NCBI RefSeq assembly: GCF_039524015.1 | Contig: NZ_BAAAGF010000003.1 | Location: 434,001 to 498,000 of the forward strand | DNA: 64,000 nt | DNA from: Gaetbulibacter_B jejuensis | GTDB lineage: Bacteria > Bacteroidota > Bacteroidia > Flavobacteriales > Flavobacteriaceae | Direction of reading: 5' to 3' | In this document: in pieces, positions 25,438-34,977 of the stretch | Layout of the letters: the number at the start of each line of letters is the position of its first letter | Position numbering within the stretch: position 1 is the stretch's first letter | Translations under genes and position numbers: made by a program | The notes under the pieces: model-generated | The model's input: only the letters and a program-made list of their open reading frames with translations | Told to the model about the DNA's origin: nothing | The model's database searches: none

Positions 25438-27159
25438 TTATTTTTTTACTACCTTAATTGTCTTTTCAGTTCTTTCACTAGTCAAGACTTTTACCAAGTA
25501 TACTCCTTTTATTAAATCAGTTACATCTATAATTACTTTTGAAGAATTTGGTGTTTTAGTTAACAGTTCTTGCCCTAACATATTAAAAATTGAAACTTTA
25601 TTTAAATTGTTTTGTGAGTTTATCTTTAAATAGTCAGATATTGGATTATTATAATTAAAATCTAAAAACTCATTATCATTTTTAGACAGCGAGTTTTCAC
25701 CTTCTATAATCTCTAAAACTTGATTTGCATTTACATTATTAATAACATCAACAATACCACTTAACCATGTTACTTTTACATAATCAACAACTGTATTATC
25801 TGCAAGTCCAAAAATTTCGGTCCCTGAGTTTTGAGAGAGATAACCTTCTCCACAAAGTGTATATCTATATTGCTTTTCTCCATTAATTGAAATTTCTATT
25901 AAAGAACCAATACCATCTCTATTACTAACAGTTCCTTGAAGTTTTACTTTTAGCCAATTATTACTTGAAACTGTTTGATTTTCCCAAATAAATATATTTT
26001 CATTATTAATGTTATTCACAGCAATATCAGGAAACCCATCATTATCAATATCTCCAATTGCGTTAGAAAAACTTTTTCTGTAGTCATTAACAAAACCAAC
26101 ATTGGTAGGAATACTAAAAAAGCCACTACTATTATTTTCATAAAAAGCAGCTGATAAAAAACCTGGTACTGAACCATTAAATTCTCCACTTACATACAAG
26201 TCTAAATCCATATCATTTTCAGCATCCAAAAAAACTGCTCCCCAACCTATGCTATTAAAAAGGACTCCTGCTGTTGAAGCAACATTGGTAAACGTCTCTC
26301 CATTATTATTCTGTAATAACACATTTCCACTTGGTGTATTTGTTACATAAATGTCTAACCAACCGTCATTATTATAATCATCTATTGTTACAGACATAGC
26401 ATCGATGTAAAGATTGGTACCTGTGTTAACACTAACATCAGTAAAAGTACCGTCTCCATTGTTTTTATAAAGTACATTTGGGTTATCTACTCTATCGTTA
26501 GAAACGTAAATGTCTTGCCAACCATCTTTATCATAATCAAAAAAAGCAGAGCAAAAAGATAAATCACTAACTTCTAGTATACCTACAAGATTACTTACAT
26601 TTACAAATGTTCCATCACCATTATTTTTATACAAATAATTTGGCACTACACCTGTAACATCTCTATTACTTAAAAAAACATCAAGGTAGCCATCGTTATT
26701 ATAATCTCCCCAAGATGCACCATAAGTAAAAATATTATTAGTTGGTAAACCACAAGTTGAAGTAACTTCGTGAAAACTCATACTTCCGTTATTAACAAAA
26801 AGCCTATTTCCTGACACGTTACTTGTCACATAAAGGTCTTTATCTCCATCATTATCAATATCAACCCAATTTGTTTGCTTTGATTGTGAGTTTATTTTTG
26901 GCACAATTAGCACTTCTTCAACAAAAACGCCATTAACATTTTTAAAAAAGCGTAAAGCAGTTCCAGCTTGAGAAGCCAAAGTTATATCGTCCCAACCATC
27001 ATTATCATAATCATAAAAAGTTATTCCACTACCAAAAGGAGTATTACCACTACTAAAACCTAATCCGATATTAGAAGCTTGATCTGAAAAATATGTTTGA
27101 GAGTAAACAATTACACTCATTAGAAATACTATTTTAAAAGATAAAATGTTTTTTTTCAT
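25438..27159 (-). CDS. FG-GAP/VCBS repeat protein with ASPIC/UnbV domain and T9SS sorting domain
   Basis: A 573-residue secreted protein. After the signal peptide come about seven FG-GAP/VCBS-type repeats with calcium-binding aspartate loops (DYDNDGWDDI, DIDNDGDKDL, DYNNDGYLDV, DIDNDGFPDI), expected to form a beta-propeller. An ASPIC/UnbV domain follows (about 400-485; GIGSLIEI, then VDYVKVTWLSG), and a T9SS type A C-terminal domain ends in KTIKVVKK. The ligand is unknown; surface adhesion or polymer binding is inference. The gene starts 90 bases after the terminator of the upstream cargo gene. Confidence 0.9.
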   Translation of the reverse strand: MKKNILSFKIVFLMSVIVYSQTYFSDQASNIGLGFSSGNTPFGSGITFYDYDNDGWDDITLASQAGTALRFFKNVNGVFVEEVLIVPKINSQSKQTNWVDIDNDGDKDLYVTSNVSGNRLFVNNGSMSFHEVTSTCGLPTNNIFTYGASWGDYNNDGYLDVFLSNRDVTGVVPNYLYKNNGDGTFVNVSNLVGILEVSDLSFCSAFFDYDKDGWQDIYVSNDRVDNPNVLYKNNGDGTFTDVSVNTGTNLYIDAMSVTIDDYNNDGWLDIYVTNTPSGNVLLQNNNGETFTNVASTAGVLFNSIGWGAVFLDAENDMDLDLYVSGEFNGSVPGFLSAAFYENNSSGFFSIPTNVGFVNDYRKSFSNAIGDIDNDGFPDIAVNNINNENIFIWENQTVSSNNWLKVKLQGTVSNRDGIGSLIEISINGEKQYRYTLCGEGYLSQNSGTEIFGLADNTVVDYVKVTWLSGIVDVINNVNANQVLEIIEGENSLSKNDNEFLDFNYNNPISDYLKINSQNNLNKVSIFNMLGQELLTKTPNSSKVIIDVTDLIKGVYLVKVLTSERTEKTIKVVKK

Positions 27160-27194
27160 TTATATAAGTGTTTAATTTTAAAAGTACTAAAAAA

Positions 27195-27228
27195 AGAAAA
27201 GCCCTAGCTATTTAGCTAAGGCTTTTCT
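27195..27228 (-). terminator. Terminator after the 841-residue T9SS cargo gene
   Basis: A 15-bp stem with one mismatch (27195-27209 with 27214-27228) is followed on the minus strand by a run of T. Confidence 0.75.
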
Positions 27229-27248
27229 TCTTTTTATTTAAAAACTAT

Positions 27249-29774
27249 TTAGTTTTTTATAACTCTAATAGTTTTTGTAGCATTATCAATTGTTACTTTA
27301 ACAAAATAAGCACCACTATTAAGATTTACCATATCAACCTCAGCATCTAATGTGTTTGGAGAAGCGTTTATTACTTCTTGCCCTAATATATTATATACTG
27401 CAACATTTTGAATGTTGCTTTGAGCGTTAAGCGTTAATTTATCATTAACTGGGTTAGGGAAATATGTAAATTGACTATTCTCTTCTACATCACCAACCGA
27501 TAAAACTTCAGAAGTAGACCATAGAGCTATTGTAAAATCTGATGAAGTTGGTGTTCCAGAATAATAGTAATATACTCTTACATAATATGTTTGTCCTACA
27601 ACAAAGTCAGTACGACTTATTCTTGGATTTCCATAAGTACTGTCATAGTCATCATATTCAATTGAGGTAAGGTTATTACAATCTCCTGAAAATAACTGGA
27701 TAACTCCATCAAAATCATCAGTTACATCAATATTTATATCTGTTGCAGTTGCTGTAAAGCTATACCAAACATCATCATTAGCTGTACCTGTAGGTGCTGC
27801 AATACCTGAATCTGTTGCTCCTGCTATTGTTCCAGGAATTTGAGTTGCAGAAGGTAAATCTGCTATTTCTCCTTCAACTGTTAACTCAATAGCTCCTAGA
27901 CATTCATCATTAGCTGGTGGTGCAGCTGGTGTTGTAAAGGTAAACGCCACCCAATCACTTGTCTCTCCACCACAATCGGCTTGATAATACACATAATAAG
28001 TAGTACTCTCATTCAACCCTGTAAGCATACCATTATATTCTGGTGTACCACTTACAGTATCTGATCCATCTTCTTCTCCCATTGCAGGAGTGAAATCAGC
28101 ACCTTCTTTCCACTCAATATTCCAAGTTGTTTCAGCATAACCAGCACTCCATGATAAATCAGTTGAAGTTTCAGTTAAATTATCTGCAGTCATACCTGAT
28201 GGCGCAGGGCAAGTAACTTCATAAATATCTAAATCATAAGTTGATGTTTGAGGATAACTTGTCCAAGCTGATACTACAACATAATACGTTGTACCACTCG
28301 TTAAACTAATTAAAGGTAAACTTCTAGTTGAACCACTGGTTGAAGTATGGTAAGCCACTACCGATGAAAAAGGACAACCTTCAAATAACCATAAAGAGTG
28401 CCAATCAGATGTAGGTAATGTTAAATCAAAACTATATACGCCATCAGAAGCAGGTGTAAACGAGTATACAGCGTCATTAGACCCTAAGTAAGATGAGCTT
28501 CCTGTTCCATTAGTATACTGAGCGCCTGTTAAAGCAGGTACATCAGAAGGATCATATGCGTCTCCATAATTTGCTGTGTCATCTGATGTTGAATAAGGTA
28601 CTGATGAAACAACAATTGGGTTGCTACAGTCATAACCAATTGGAGCACCTTCAATAGTAAAACTCCAAATAGCACAACCAGAAGCTTCTACAGAAACATT
28701 AACAGGAACAGCAGACCAATACACAACTTGACTATAAGAAAAATCTACTGAAGCTGTTGTTGTTGCTACAGTTGTCTCTAAAACTGGGTTTGTTCCGGTG
28801 GCATCATCATAAGAATAAATATTATATCCTGTTGGAGTTGGTCCAGATGATGGAGCAGTCCAACTTAAAGATACAGTCTCACCTTCAACATCAACAGCTG
28901 CGTCTAATGGTGTAATAGGTGCTTCAGCACAGTTAGGTGTTTCTGCTAGCGTAGTAAACGTAAATGATGCCCAAGTACTTGTATCTCCACCACCACAATC
29001 AGCTTGATAATACACATAATATTCTGTATTGGCAGTTAAACCTGTTAATTGACTATTATATTCAGGAGATCCTGATACTGAATCTGACCCATCTTCTTCA
29101 CCTGCACCAGGATTAAAGTCAGCTCCAGCTTTCCACTCTAAATTCCACATTGATTCTGCATCACCTAAAGTCCAAGACAAATCAGCAGATGTAGAAGTAA
29201 TATTGTTAGCCGTCATAGCAGACGGTTCAAGACAAGTAGGTGGAGCTCCAGCAAAAAAGTCATCAATATAAAGTTCATCTTCCCAATCACCAACATATTT
29301 AAAAGCAAAATAAACCGTTTGACCTGCATAAGCATCTAGACTTTGTGAATATAAAGTCCAAACATCTTCAGATGCATTGGCAAGTAAATCATATAATAAT
29401 GTAAAGTCTCCAGGATTATTTATTGGATCAGCCGAAGTGGTAGATATCCAAATTCCTTCTTCTACTCCATAACCTATTGAAGTATAGTTATGATTATAAT
29501 AAAACTCTAAAACATCACCTGTAGAAACAGTATATGATGGTGAAATCATCCAAGAAGTAGACTCTGTTGCAATATTATCATCATTATGGTAAAAAGAATA
29601 GGTGCCAGAATTTGCTCGACTACTTGTTTGTACAAATCCTGGGTCATCTCCTTCTGTTTGCATAAATGTCCATCCTGAAGGAGGGTCAACTTCAAAATCT
29701 TCAGAAATTTGAGCATTTGATTGCCAACAAAATGAAAAAATAGCCAACGCTATCAATAAAGTAATTTTTTTCAT
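27249..29774 (-). CDS. Large secreted multi-domain protein: MAM-like, fibronectin III repeats, T9SS sorting domain
   Basis: An 841-residue secreted protein. In order: signal peptide (to SNAQ); a choice-of-anchor/MAM-like domain (about 22-178; DFEVDPPSGW and LYIDDFFAG); FN3-A (181-275); FN3-B (283-375); a pre-peptidase-like domain (381-520); FN3-C (522-616); a second pre-peptidase-like domain (622-752); and a T9SS type A C-terminal domain (765-841). FN3-A and FN3-C are near copies (both contain DGSDxVSGxPEYN and YYVYYQADCGG), pointing to an internal duplication. There is no catalytic motif, so an adhesin or matrix role is likely but inferred. Confidence 0.88.
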   Translation of the reverse strand: MKKITLLIALAIFSFCWQSNAQISEDFEVDPPSGWTFMQTEGDDPGFVQTSSRANSGTYSFYHNDDNIATESTSWMISPSYTVSTGDVLEFYYNHNYTSIGYGVEEGIWISTTSADPINNPGDFTLLYDLLANASEDVWTLYSQSLDAYAGQTVYFAFKYVGDWEDELYIDDFFAGAPPTCLEPSAMTANNITSTSADLSWTLGDAESMWNLEWKAGADFNPGAGEEDGSDSVSGSPEYNSQLTGLTANTEYYVYYQADCGGGDTSTWASFTFTTLAETPNCAEAPITPLDAAVDVEGETVSLSWTAPSSGPTPTGYNIYSYDDATGTNPVLETTVATTTASVDFSYSQVVYWSAVPVNVSVEASGCAIWSFTIEGAPIGYDCSNPIVVSSVPYSTSDDTANYGDAYDPSDVPALTGAQYTNGTGSSSYLGSNDAVYSFTPASDGVYSFDLTLPTSDWHSLWLFEGCPFSSVVAYHTSTSGSTRSLPLISLTSGTTYYVVVSAWTSYPQTSTYDLDIYEVTCPAPSGMTADNLTETSTDLSWSAGYAETTWNIEWKEGADFTPAMGEEDGSDTVSGTPEYNGMLTGLNESTTYYVYYQADCGGETSDWVAFTFTTPAAPPANDECLGAIELTVEGEIADLPSATQIPGTIAGATDSGIAAPTGTANDDVWYSFTATATDINIDVTDDFDGVIQLFSGDCNNLTSIEYDDYDSTYGNPRISRTDFVVGQTYYVRVYYYYSGTPTSSDFTIALWSTSEVLSVGDVEENSQFTYFPNPVNDKLTLNAQSNIQNVAVYNILGQEVINASPNTLDAEVDMVNLNSGAYFVKVTIDNATKTIRVIKN

Positions 29775-29926
29775 AATTTGTTATTTTAATTAATAGTTAA
29801 TAAAACGTTAATGTATAAATGTATTGATTAATTTTCTGTTAAGAAACTACTCTCAATTCTAATCGATTAAAAACTAAAAAAGCCGACAAAAAACAGTTAC
29901 TTAAAAATCAAGTGATTGTATAAAAA

Positions 29927-29958
29927 AAGAAGAAGAGCCAAAAGCCCTTCTTCTTTTT
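29927..29958 (-). terminator. Terminator after fabI
   Basis: A 12-base stem with one mismatch (29927-29938 with 29944-29955) is followed on the minus strand by a long T-run. The rest of the 214-base space upstream (to 29774) is AT-rich and must hold the promoter of the large secreted protein; no TAnnTTTG box is evident there. Confidence 0.7.
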
Positions 29959-29988
29959 AATTATATGTATTAAAATTATGTATGTTAT

Positions 29989-30801
29989 CTATTCAACAAA
30001 TTTTTCCATAACTGCATCACTTACGCCCATATTACTAAATCCACCATCATTAAATAAGTTTTGAAGTGTTACTCGTTTGGTTAAATCACTAAATAAAGTG
30101 ACTGTATAGTTAGCACAGTCTAAAGCTGTGGCGTTTCCTAAAGGCGACATCTTATCAGCATAAGCAATAAAACCATCAAACCCTTTTACACCTTGACCTG
30201 CTGTTGTTGGTGTTGGTGATTGCGAAATAGTGTTTACTCTTACTTTTTTATCTCTTCCGAAGAAATACCCAAAACTACGCGCTATACTTTCTAAATAGGC
30301 TTTATTGTCTGCCATATCATTATAGTCTGGAAACACACGCTGTGCAGCCATATATGTTAAGGCTACTATACTTCCCCATTCATTCATTGCATCTGCTTTA
30401 TACAGTGTTTGCATTACCTTATGAAATGACATTGCAGAAACATCGGTTCCTTTTTGAGTCCAATCGTAATTTTGATCAGTATAAGCTTTTCCTTTTCTCA
30501 CGTTTACAGACATTCCAATAGAATGCAAAACAAAATCAATCTTTCCGCCTAAAATCTCCATTGATTTTGACACTAAATTTTCTAAATCCTCAATTGATGT
30601 AGCATCTGCAGGAATAATCTCTGAACCTGTTTTTTCGGCAAGTTCATTTATTTGTCCCATTCGCATAGCAATTGGTGCGTTGGTAAGCACAAATGTTCCG
30701 CCTTCTTCATGAACGCGCTCTGCAGTTTTCCAAGCTATTGAGTTTGGGTCTAATGCTCCAAAAATAATTCCTTTTTTTCCTTTTAATAAGTTATATGACA
30801 T
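29989..30801 (-). CDS. fabI: Enoyl-[acyl-carrier-protein] reductase (NADH)
   Basis: FabI reduces the enoyl-ACP double bond in the last step of each fatty-acid elongation cycle. The 270 residues have the divergent FabI Rossmann start (IIFGALDPNSIAW) and the catalytic Y-x6-K pair in DYNDMADNKAYLE. A TISQSPTPTTA loop lies where the substrate-binding segment is found. The gene appears monocistronic: about 100 AT-rich bases without recognised signals separate it from the lipoprotein gene upstream, and a terminator follows it. Confidence 0.95.
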   Translation of the reverse strand: MSYNLLKGKKGIIFGALDPNSIAWKTAERVHEEGGTFVLTNAPIAMRMGQINELAEKTGSEIIPADATSIEDLENLVSKSMEILGGKIDFVLHSIGMSVNVRKGKAYTDQNYDWTQKGTDVSAMSFHKVMQTLYKADAMNEWGSIVALTYMAAQRVFPDYNDMADNKAYLESIARSFGYFFGRDKKVRVNTISQSPTPTTAGQGVKGFDGFIAYADKMSPLGNATALDCANYTVTLFSDLTKRVTLQNLFNDGGFSNMGVSDAVMEKFVE

Positions 30802-30899
30802 ATTACTAGTTTTTTGAATATTTATAATTTAGTTGGTATTTGATTACCTATTTAGGTTTTATCAATATTAAATTCAAAATTAATAAAACTTTAAATGTA

Positions 30900-31160
30900 T
30901 TACTGCTTTTTACTGTTCAATTCTGTAATAATACTTCCTTCATCATTATACCAATTATCGTCTTTAAAGGTAATAACTCCATATTTGGCATGGTAAAATC
31001 GATCTCCTGATATTAGGTCTTCATTCTGAGGAAAGACATAATCTGGTATACACTCGCCATCTACAACTGTATGCGCTACATCACAAGGATCGTTATTACA
31101 GCTACTTAATACCATTAAAGCCGCACAACAAGAGACTATTAAATAATACTTGCTTTTCAC
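30900..31160 (-). CDS. Small cysteine-rich lipoprotein of unknown function
   Basis: An 86-residue protein with a lipoprotein signal peptide; the lipobox LSSC places the lipidated cysteine at residue 21. The short mature part has two further cysteines (DPCDVAH and GECIPDY) that could form a disulfide. I recognise no family. It starts six bases after recN ends on the same strand, so it is probably co-transcribed with recN although the two act in different compartments. Confidence 0.75.
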   Translation of the reverse strand: MKSKYYLIVSCCAALMVLSSCNNDPCDVAHTVVDGECIPDYVFPQNEDLISGDRFYHAKYGVITFKDDNWYNDEGSIITELNSKKQ

Positions 31161-31166
31161 AATATC

Positions 31167-32819
31167 TTAATTTAATAATTGTTTAGCATGCTCTAAAGCC
31201 GAATCTGAAAGTGTTGCACCTCCAAGCATTTGTGCTATTTCTACAATACGTTCTTCTGAAGTTAATTTTTTTAACTGCGTTTGGGTTACCTCATCAACAT
31301 CTTCTTTAAAGACTTTAAAATGTGCATCTCCTTTTGATGCTATTTGCGGTAAATGTGTTATTGTAAACACTTGCATTGTTTTACTCATTTGCTGCATAAT
31401 AGATCCCATTTTGTTTGAAATTTCTCCTGAAACTCCTGTATCTATCTCATCAAACATAATGGTTGGTAGTTGCGTATATTTTGATAAAATTGACTTTATA
31501 GCAAGCATAATACGAGATAACTCTCCTCCTGATGCTGCTTTTTTAAGCTCATTAAATTGACCACCTTTATTGGCTGAAAACAAAAAGCTCAATTCATCTT
31601 TTCCGTTTAAAAGGAATTTATCTACCAGCTTTAACTCTACTTTAAATTTAGCATTAGGCATTCCTAAACTTCCTAAAATAGCTTCTAATTGCTCAGTTAA
31701 ACTTGGTATTGCGTTTTCTCGTGTTTTATGAATATCCTTAGCGAGTTGATTTAATTGTTGTTCAATCGTTTTAAGTTTCTTTTCAATAGCAACAATTTGA
31801 GTATCCATATTCTCAGTTACAGATACTTTTTCCTTAAGGTTTTCTCGAATAGAAATTAATTCAGAAACATTAGATACAATATGCTTTTGCATTAGATTAT
31901 GAAGCACTTGCAGTTTAGCATTCACTACTTCTAATCGGTTAGGGTCATCTTCTAGCTGGTCTTGAGCTGTTTCAATTTCTGAAAAGACATCGTCTAACTC
32001 TATTAAACTACTGTTGATTCTTTCAAAAATGGCTTTATAGTTTGCCGAATATTCTGAAATTTTAGCAAACTGATTTTTGAGTTCTGTTAAATTACTAATA
32101 ACACCAATATCTTCATTACTTAACAATTGATAAGATGCTGAAAGTTTATCTTTTATCTCCTCTATATTATTAAGCGTTTCATACTCTTCTTCTAAAGTTT
32201 CCAAGTCGTCGTCTTCCAACTTTGCTGCTTCTAATTCTTTTAAAAGAAACAGGTTATAATCTAGCTCTTTGGTAAACTCATTTTTTTGCTCTTGCAATTG
32301 AGTTAAATCTCGTTTTAGCGATTTATATGTTGAAAGTTTGTTAGAATATTCTGAAAGCAACTTAGCGTTATCTGCCAATGCATCAATAACCTGAAACTGA
32401 AAATCGTCATTGGTTAACTGTAAGGTTTGATGTTGCGAATGAATATCTAAAAGATGTTCGCCTAAGGTTTGCAAACTATCTAAGTTTACAGGTGTATCGT
32501 TTATAAAAGCTCTAGACTTACCTGAAGGCAATATTTCGCGACGTACAATGGTTAATGGTTCGTAATCTAAGTCCTCGTCTTTAAAAAGCGATTTTAGGTT
32601 GTAATTAGCAACATCAAAAGTGGCCTCAATAACACATTTTATTGATGCGTCTTTAACGTTACTCAAATCGGCTCTTTTACCAAGCACTAAAGACAAGCCA
32701 CCAAGCAGTATTGATTTTCCTGCTCCTGTTTCTCCAGTAATTATGGTAAGCCCATTATTGAAATTAACCTGAAGGTTATCAATTAAAGCGTAATTTTTTA
32801 TGGATAGTGATGTAAGCAA
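31167..32819 (-). CDS. recN: DNA repair protein RecN
   Basis: RecN is the SMC-like ATPase that acts early in double-strand break repair. The 550 residues show the N-terminal ATP-binding head (LSIKNYALIDNL, Walker A GETGAGKSILLGGL near residue 30). A long coiled-coil arm covers roughly residues 150-370. The C-terminal half-head has the ABC signature (ASGGELSRIMLA) and Walker B (TIMFDEIDTGVSGE). Length and motif order are typical. A hairpin between it and the upstream DUF4835 gene suggests separate transcription. Confidence 0.96.
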   Translation of the reverse strand: MLTSLSIKNYALIDNLQVNFNNGLTIITGETGAGKSILLGGLSLVLGKRADLSNVKDASIKCVIEATFDVANYNLKSLFKDEDLDYEPLTIVRREILPSGKSRAFINDTPVNLDSLQTLGEHLLDIHSQHQTLQLTNDDFQFQVIDALADNAKLLSEYSNKLSTYKSLKRDLTQLQEQKNEFTKELDYNLFLLKELEAAKLEDDDLETLEEEYETLNNIEEIKDKLSASYQLLSNEDIGVISNLTELKNQFAKISEYSANYKAIFERINSSLIELDDVFSEIETAQDQLEDDPNRLEVVNAKLQVLHNLMQKHIVSNVSELISIRENLKEKVSVTENMDTQIVAIEKKLKTIEQQLNQLAKDIHKTRENAIPSLTEQLEAILGSLGMPNAKFKVELKLVDKFLLNGKDELSFLFSANKGGQFNELKKAASGGELSRIMLAIKSILSKYTQLPTIMFDEIDTGVSGEISNKMGSIMQQMSKTMQVFTITHLPQIASKGDAHFKVFKEDVDEVTQTQLKKLTSEERIVEIAQMLGGATLSDSALEHAKQLLN

Positions 32820-32851
32820 TGTATTGTAAGCTAAAGTTTCAACAAAAATCT

Positions 32852-32884
32852 ATACTAGTACCACTTTTTTAAAGTGTCTAGTAT
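32852..32884 (-). terminator. Probable imperfect terminator at the end of the DUF4835 gene
   Basis: Two nested stems, ATACTAG/CTAGTAT (32852-32858 with 32878-32884) and CACTTT/AAAGTG inside, form a hairpin that overlaps the DUF4835 stop codon. On the minus strand it is followed by ATTTTTG. Confidence 0.4.
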
Positions 32885-33765
32885 TTTATGTTTCTCCATT
32901 TTGAAGCATGCATAGGAGCTATTCTAGTAAGTGATGTGATTACCTCAGTAATGTTTACACTTGGTCCTCCTGAAAAAATGTCTTGAATTTCTTCGGATTT
33001 TGCATCAAAAAACACACGCATAAGAAAAGAATTAGGTCGTCTGCTATTCATAGCTTTTAACTCTTCTATAACCGAAGCTATTTCCTCTTTTGAAGATTTT
33101 GCGTTTCTATGCATTTTATCTAATCCTTCCATATGATAAGCGTACATCACATTTCTAAATTCTTTAAACATTGGAGATAAAATGTTGTCTATTAAAACAA
33201 AGCGTGTTTGCTGACCATCTTCTAGCTTCCAACCTTTAAAGTTTTCTTGCTGCGAATAGTTTAAAATAGTTTGCGCTTGTCTGTAATATTCATCACCTCC
33301 ATTTTGCTCAAAAGTATCAGCATCTAAACCTAAAATCATATAAATATGGTATGCTAAAACCGATACCAAATTAGATTCAAACTGATTAGGATTAAATACT
33401 AAATTTTGAAACTCAAGATATCTAAATGTAAAATTCTTATCGTTAAAATTATAAACTGGAGTACTATAGGTTGAATTAAAAACAGGACGAGACGATTGTA
33501 TTTGCAACGTCGCATTAAACACATCGCTATTGTAATCTAAAATATTGATTACCATACTACAATTGATGCGTTCTTGTGGTTTAAAATTTTTATCTGTCCA
33601 AGTTGTGTTGTTTACAAACTCTGTTAATTGTCTTTCTAAAGTTTTAAACACCTGAACATTTTCGTTACCAGTTTGCTGCGCGTTAACTACCAAGTTACAA
33701 TTAAGTTCTTGAGCAGTAACACTTAAACCGAAACATAAAAATAAGATATAAAGAAAATTACGCAT
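32878..33765 (-). CDS. DUF4835 family exported protein
   Basis: A 295-residue protein with a Sec signal peptide (to VTAQ). It matches the DUF4835 family seen next to CoaBC in Bacteroidota: NCLVVNAQQTG-like opening (ELNCNLVVNAQ), an LDADTFEQNGGDEYY segment, and a C-terminal APMHASKW motif. The function is unknown; a periplasmic or outer-membrane-facing location is expected. It overlaps coaBC by eight bases and ends the bamD/rpoZ/coaBC set. Confidence 0.88.
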   Translation of the reverse strand: MRNFLYILFLCFGLSVTAQELNCNLVVNAQQTGNENVQVFKTLERQLTEFVNNTTWTDKNFKPQERINCSMVINILDYNSDVFNATLQIQSSRPVFNSTYSTPVYNFNDKNFTFRYLEFQNLVFNPNQFESNLVSVLAYHIYMILGLDADTFEQNGGDEYYRQAQTILNYSQQENFKGWKLEDGQQTRFVLIDNILSPMFKEFRNVMYAYHMEGLDKMHRNAKSSKEEIASVIEELKAMNSRRPNSFLMRVFFDAKSEEIQDIFSGGPSVNITEVITSLTRIAPMHASKWRNIKY

Positions 33766-34969
33766 TGAGTTGTTTTAATATTTGATTCATTAAGTCTTCA
33801 GCTACTTGTGTTTTAGACTTTAGCTCTTGGGCAATGATTTGGTCATCATTAGTTATAAAAGTAACTTTATTTGTTGAACCTCCAAAACCTGCTCCTTTAT
33901 CGTTTAACGAATTTAATACAATTAAATTTAAATTCTTAGCTTTTAATTTTCCTTTTGCATGTTCTAACTCGTTATTGGTTTCCAATGCAAAGCCAACTAA
34001 AAACTGTTTGGTTTTAATAGCTCCTAATGAAGCTAATATATCCTTAGTCTTTTCTAACTCTATGCTAAACGTTGCTTCTTTCTTTTTTATTTTTTGGTCT
34101 GCAACATTTTTTGGTCTGTAGTCTGCAACTGCAGCTGAAAGCACTGCAATATCAACATCATTAAAGTAGTTATGCGCTTCATTATACATTTGAGAAGCAC
34201 TGGTAACTCGTATTAATTTTATTAAACTACTAGATACTGTTTCGTGACTAGGTCCTGACACTAATACAACCTCAGCTCCAAGGTTTGCTGCAGCTTTGGC
34301 AATTTCAAATCCCATTTTACCACTAGAATGATTACCTATAAAGCGAACAGGATCTATAGCTTCATACGTTGGTCCAGCAGTAACCAATACTTTTTTTCCA
34401 CGAAGTGGTAGTTTGTTTAAAATATCTTTTTCAATAAAGTCAACAATATCTTCTGGTTCAGCCATACGGCCTTCGCCTACAAGACCACTTGCAAGTTCGC
34501 CACTTGTTGCAGGAATCATAATATTTCCAAAAGATTTTAAAGCCTTAAAAGACTGCACTGTAGATGGGTGTTTGTACATATCCAAATCCATAGCAGGAGC
34601 AAAATACACAGGACATTTAGCTGAAAGATAAGTAGCCAAAAGTAAATTGTCGCAAGTACCATTAGTCATTTTAGACATGGTGTTGGCTGTTGCAGGAGCT
34701 ATCACAAAAATATCTGCCCAAAGCCCAAGTTCTACATGATTATTCCACACAGCATTGTCATCTTCTTCATTTGTAAACAAAGAATGAACTGGATTTTTTG
34801 ATAATGTAGAAAGTGTTAAAGGTGTAATGAAGTCTTTAGAAGCAGGCGTCATAACGACCTTTACGTTTGCGCCTGCTTTTATAAATAACCTTACTAGGTT
34901 AGCTGTTTTATAAGCAGCAATACCAGCAGTGATGCCAAGTAATATATTTTTGCCGCTTAATATTGACAT
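33758..34969 (-). CDS. coaBC: Bifunctional phosphopantothenoylcysteine decarboxylase/phosphopantothenate-cysteine ligase
   Basis: CoaBC performs two consecutive steps of coenzyme A synthesis. The CoaC flavoprotein half (about residues 1-185) begins with ILLGITAGIAAYK, has the catalytic histidine in WNNHVELG and the PATANTMSKMTNG segment. The CoaB half (about 190-400) has VLVTAGPTYEAIDPVRFI and the NHSSGKMG nucleotide-binding motif. The 403-residue length is typical. It lies between the omega-like subunit gene (8-base gap) and DUF4835 (8-base overlap). Confidence 0.96.
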   Translation of the reverse strand: MSILSGKNILLGITAGIAAYKTANLVRLFIKAGANVKVVMTPASKDFITPLTLSTLSKNPVHSLFTNEEDDNAVWNNHVELGLWADIFVIAPATANTMSKMTNGTCDNLLLATYLSAKCPVYFAPAMDLDMYKHPSTVQSFKALKSFGNIMIPATSGELASGLVGEGRMAEPEDIVDFIEKDILNKLPLRGKKVLVTAGPTYEAIDPVRFIGNHSSGKMGFEIAKAAANLGAEVVLVSGPSHETVSSSLIKLIRVTSASQMYNEAHNYFNDVDIAVLSAAVADYRPKNVADQKIKKKEATFSIELEKTKDILASLGAIKTKQFLVGFALETNNELEHAKGKLKAKNLNLIVLNSLNDKGAGFGGSTNKVTFITNDDQIIAQELKSKTQVAEDLMNQILKQLNA

Positions 34970-34977
34970 CTTAAATC

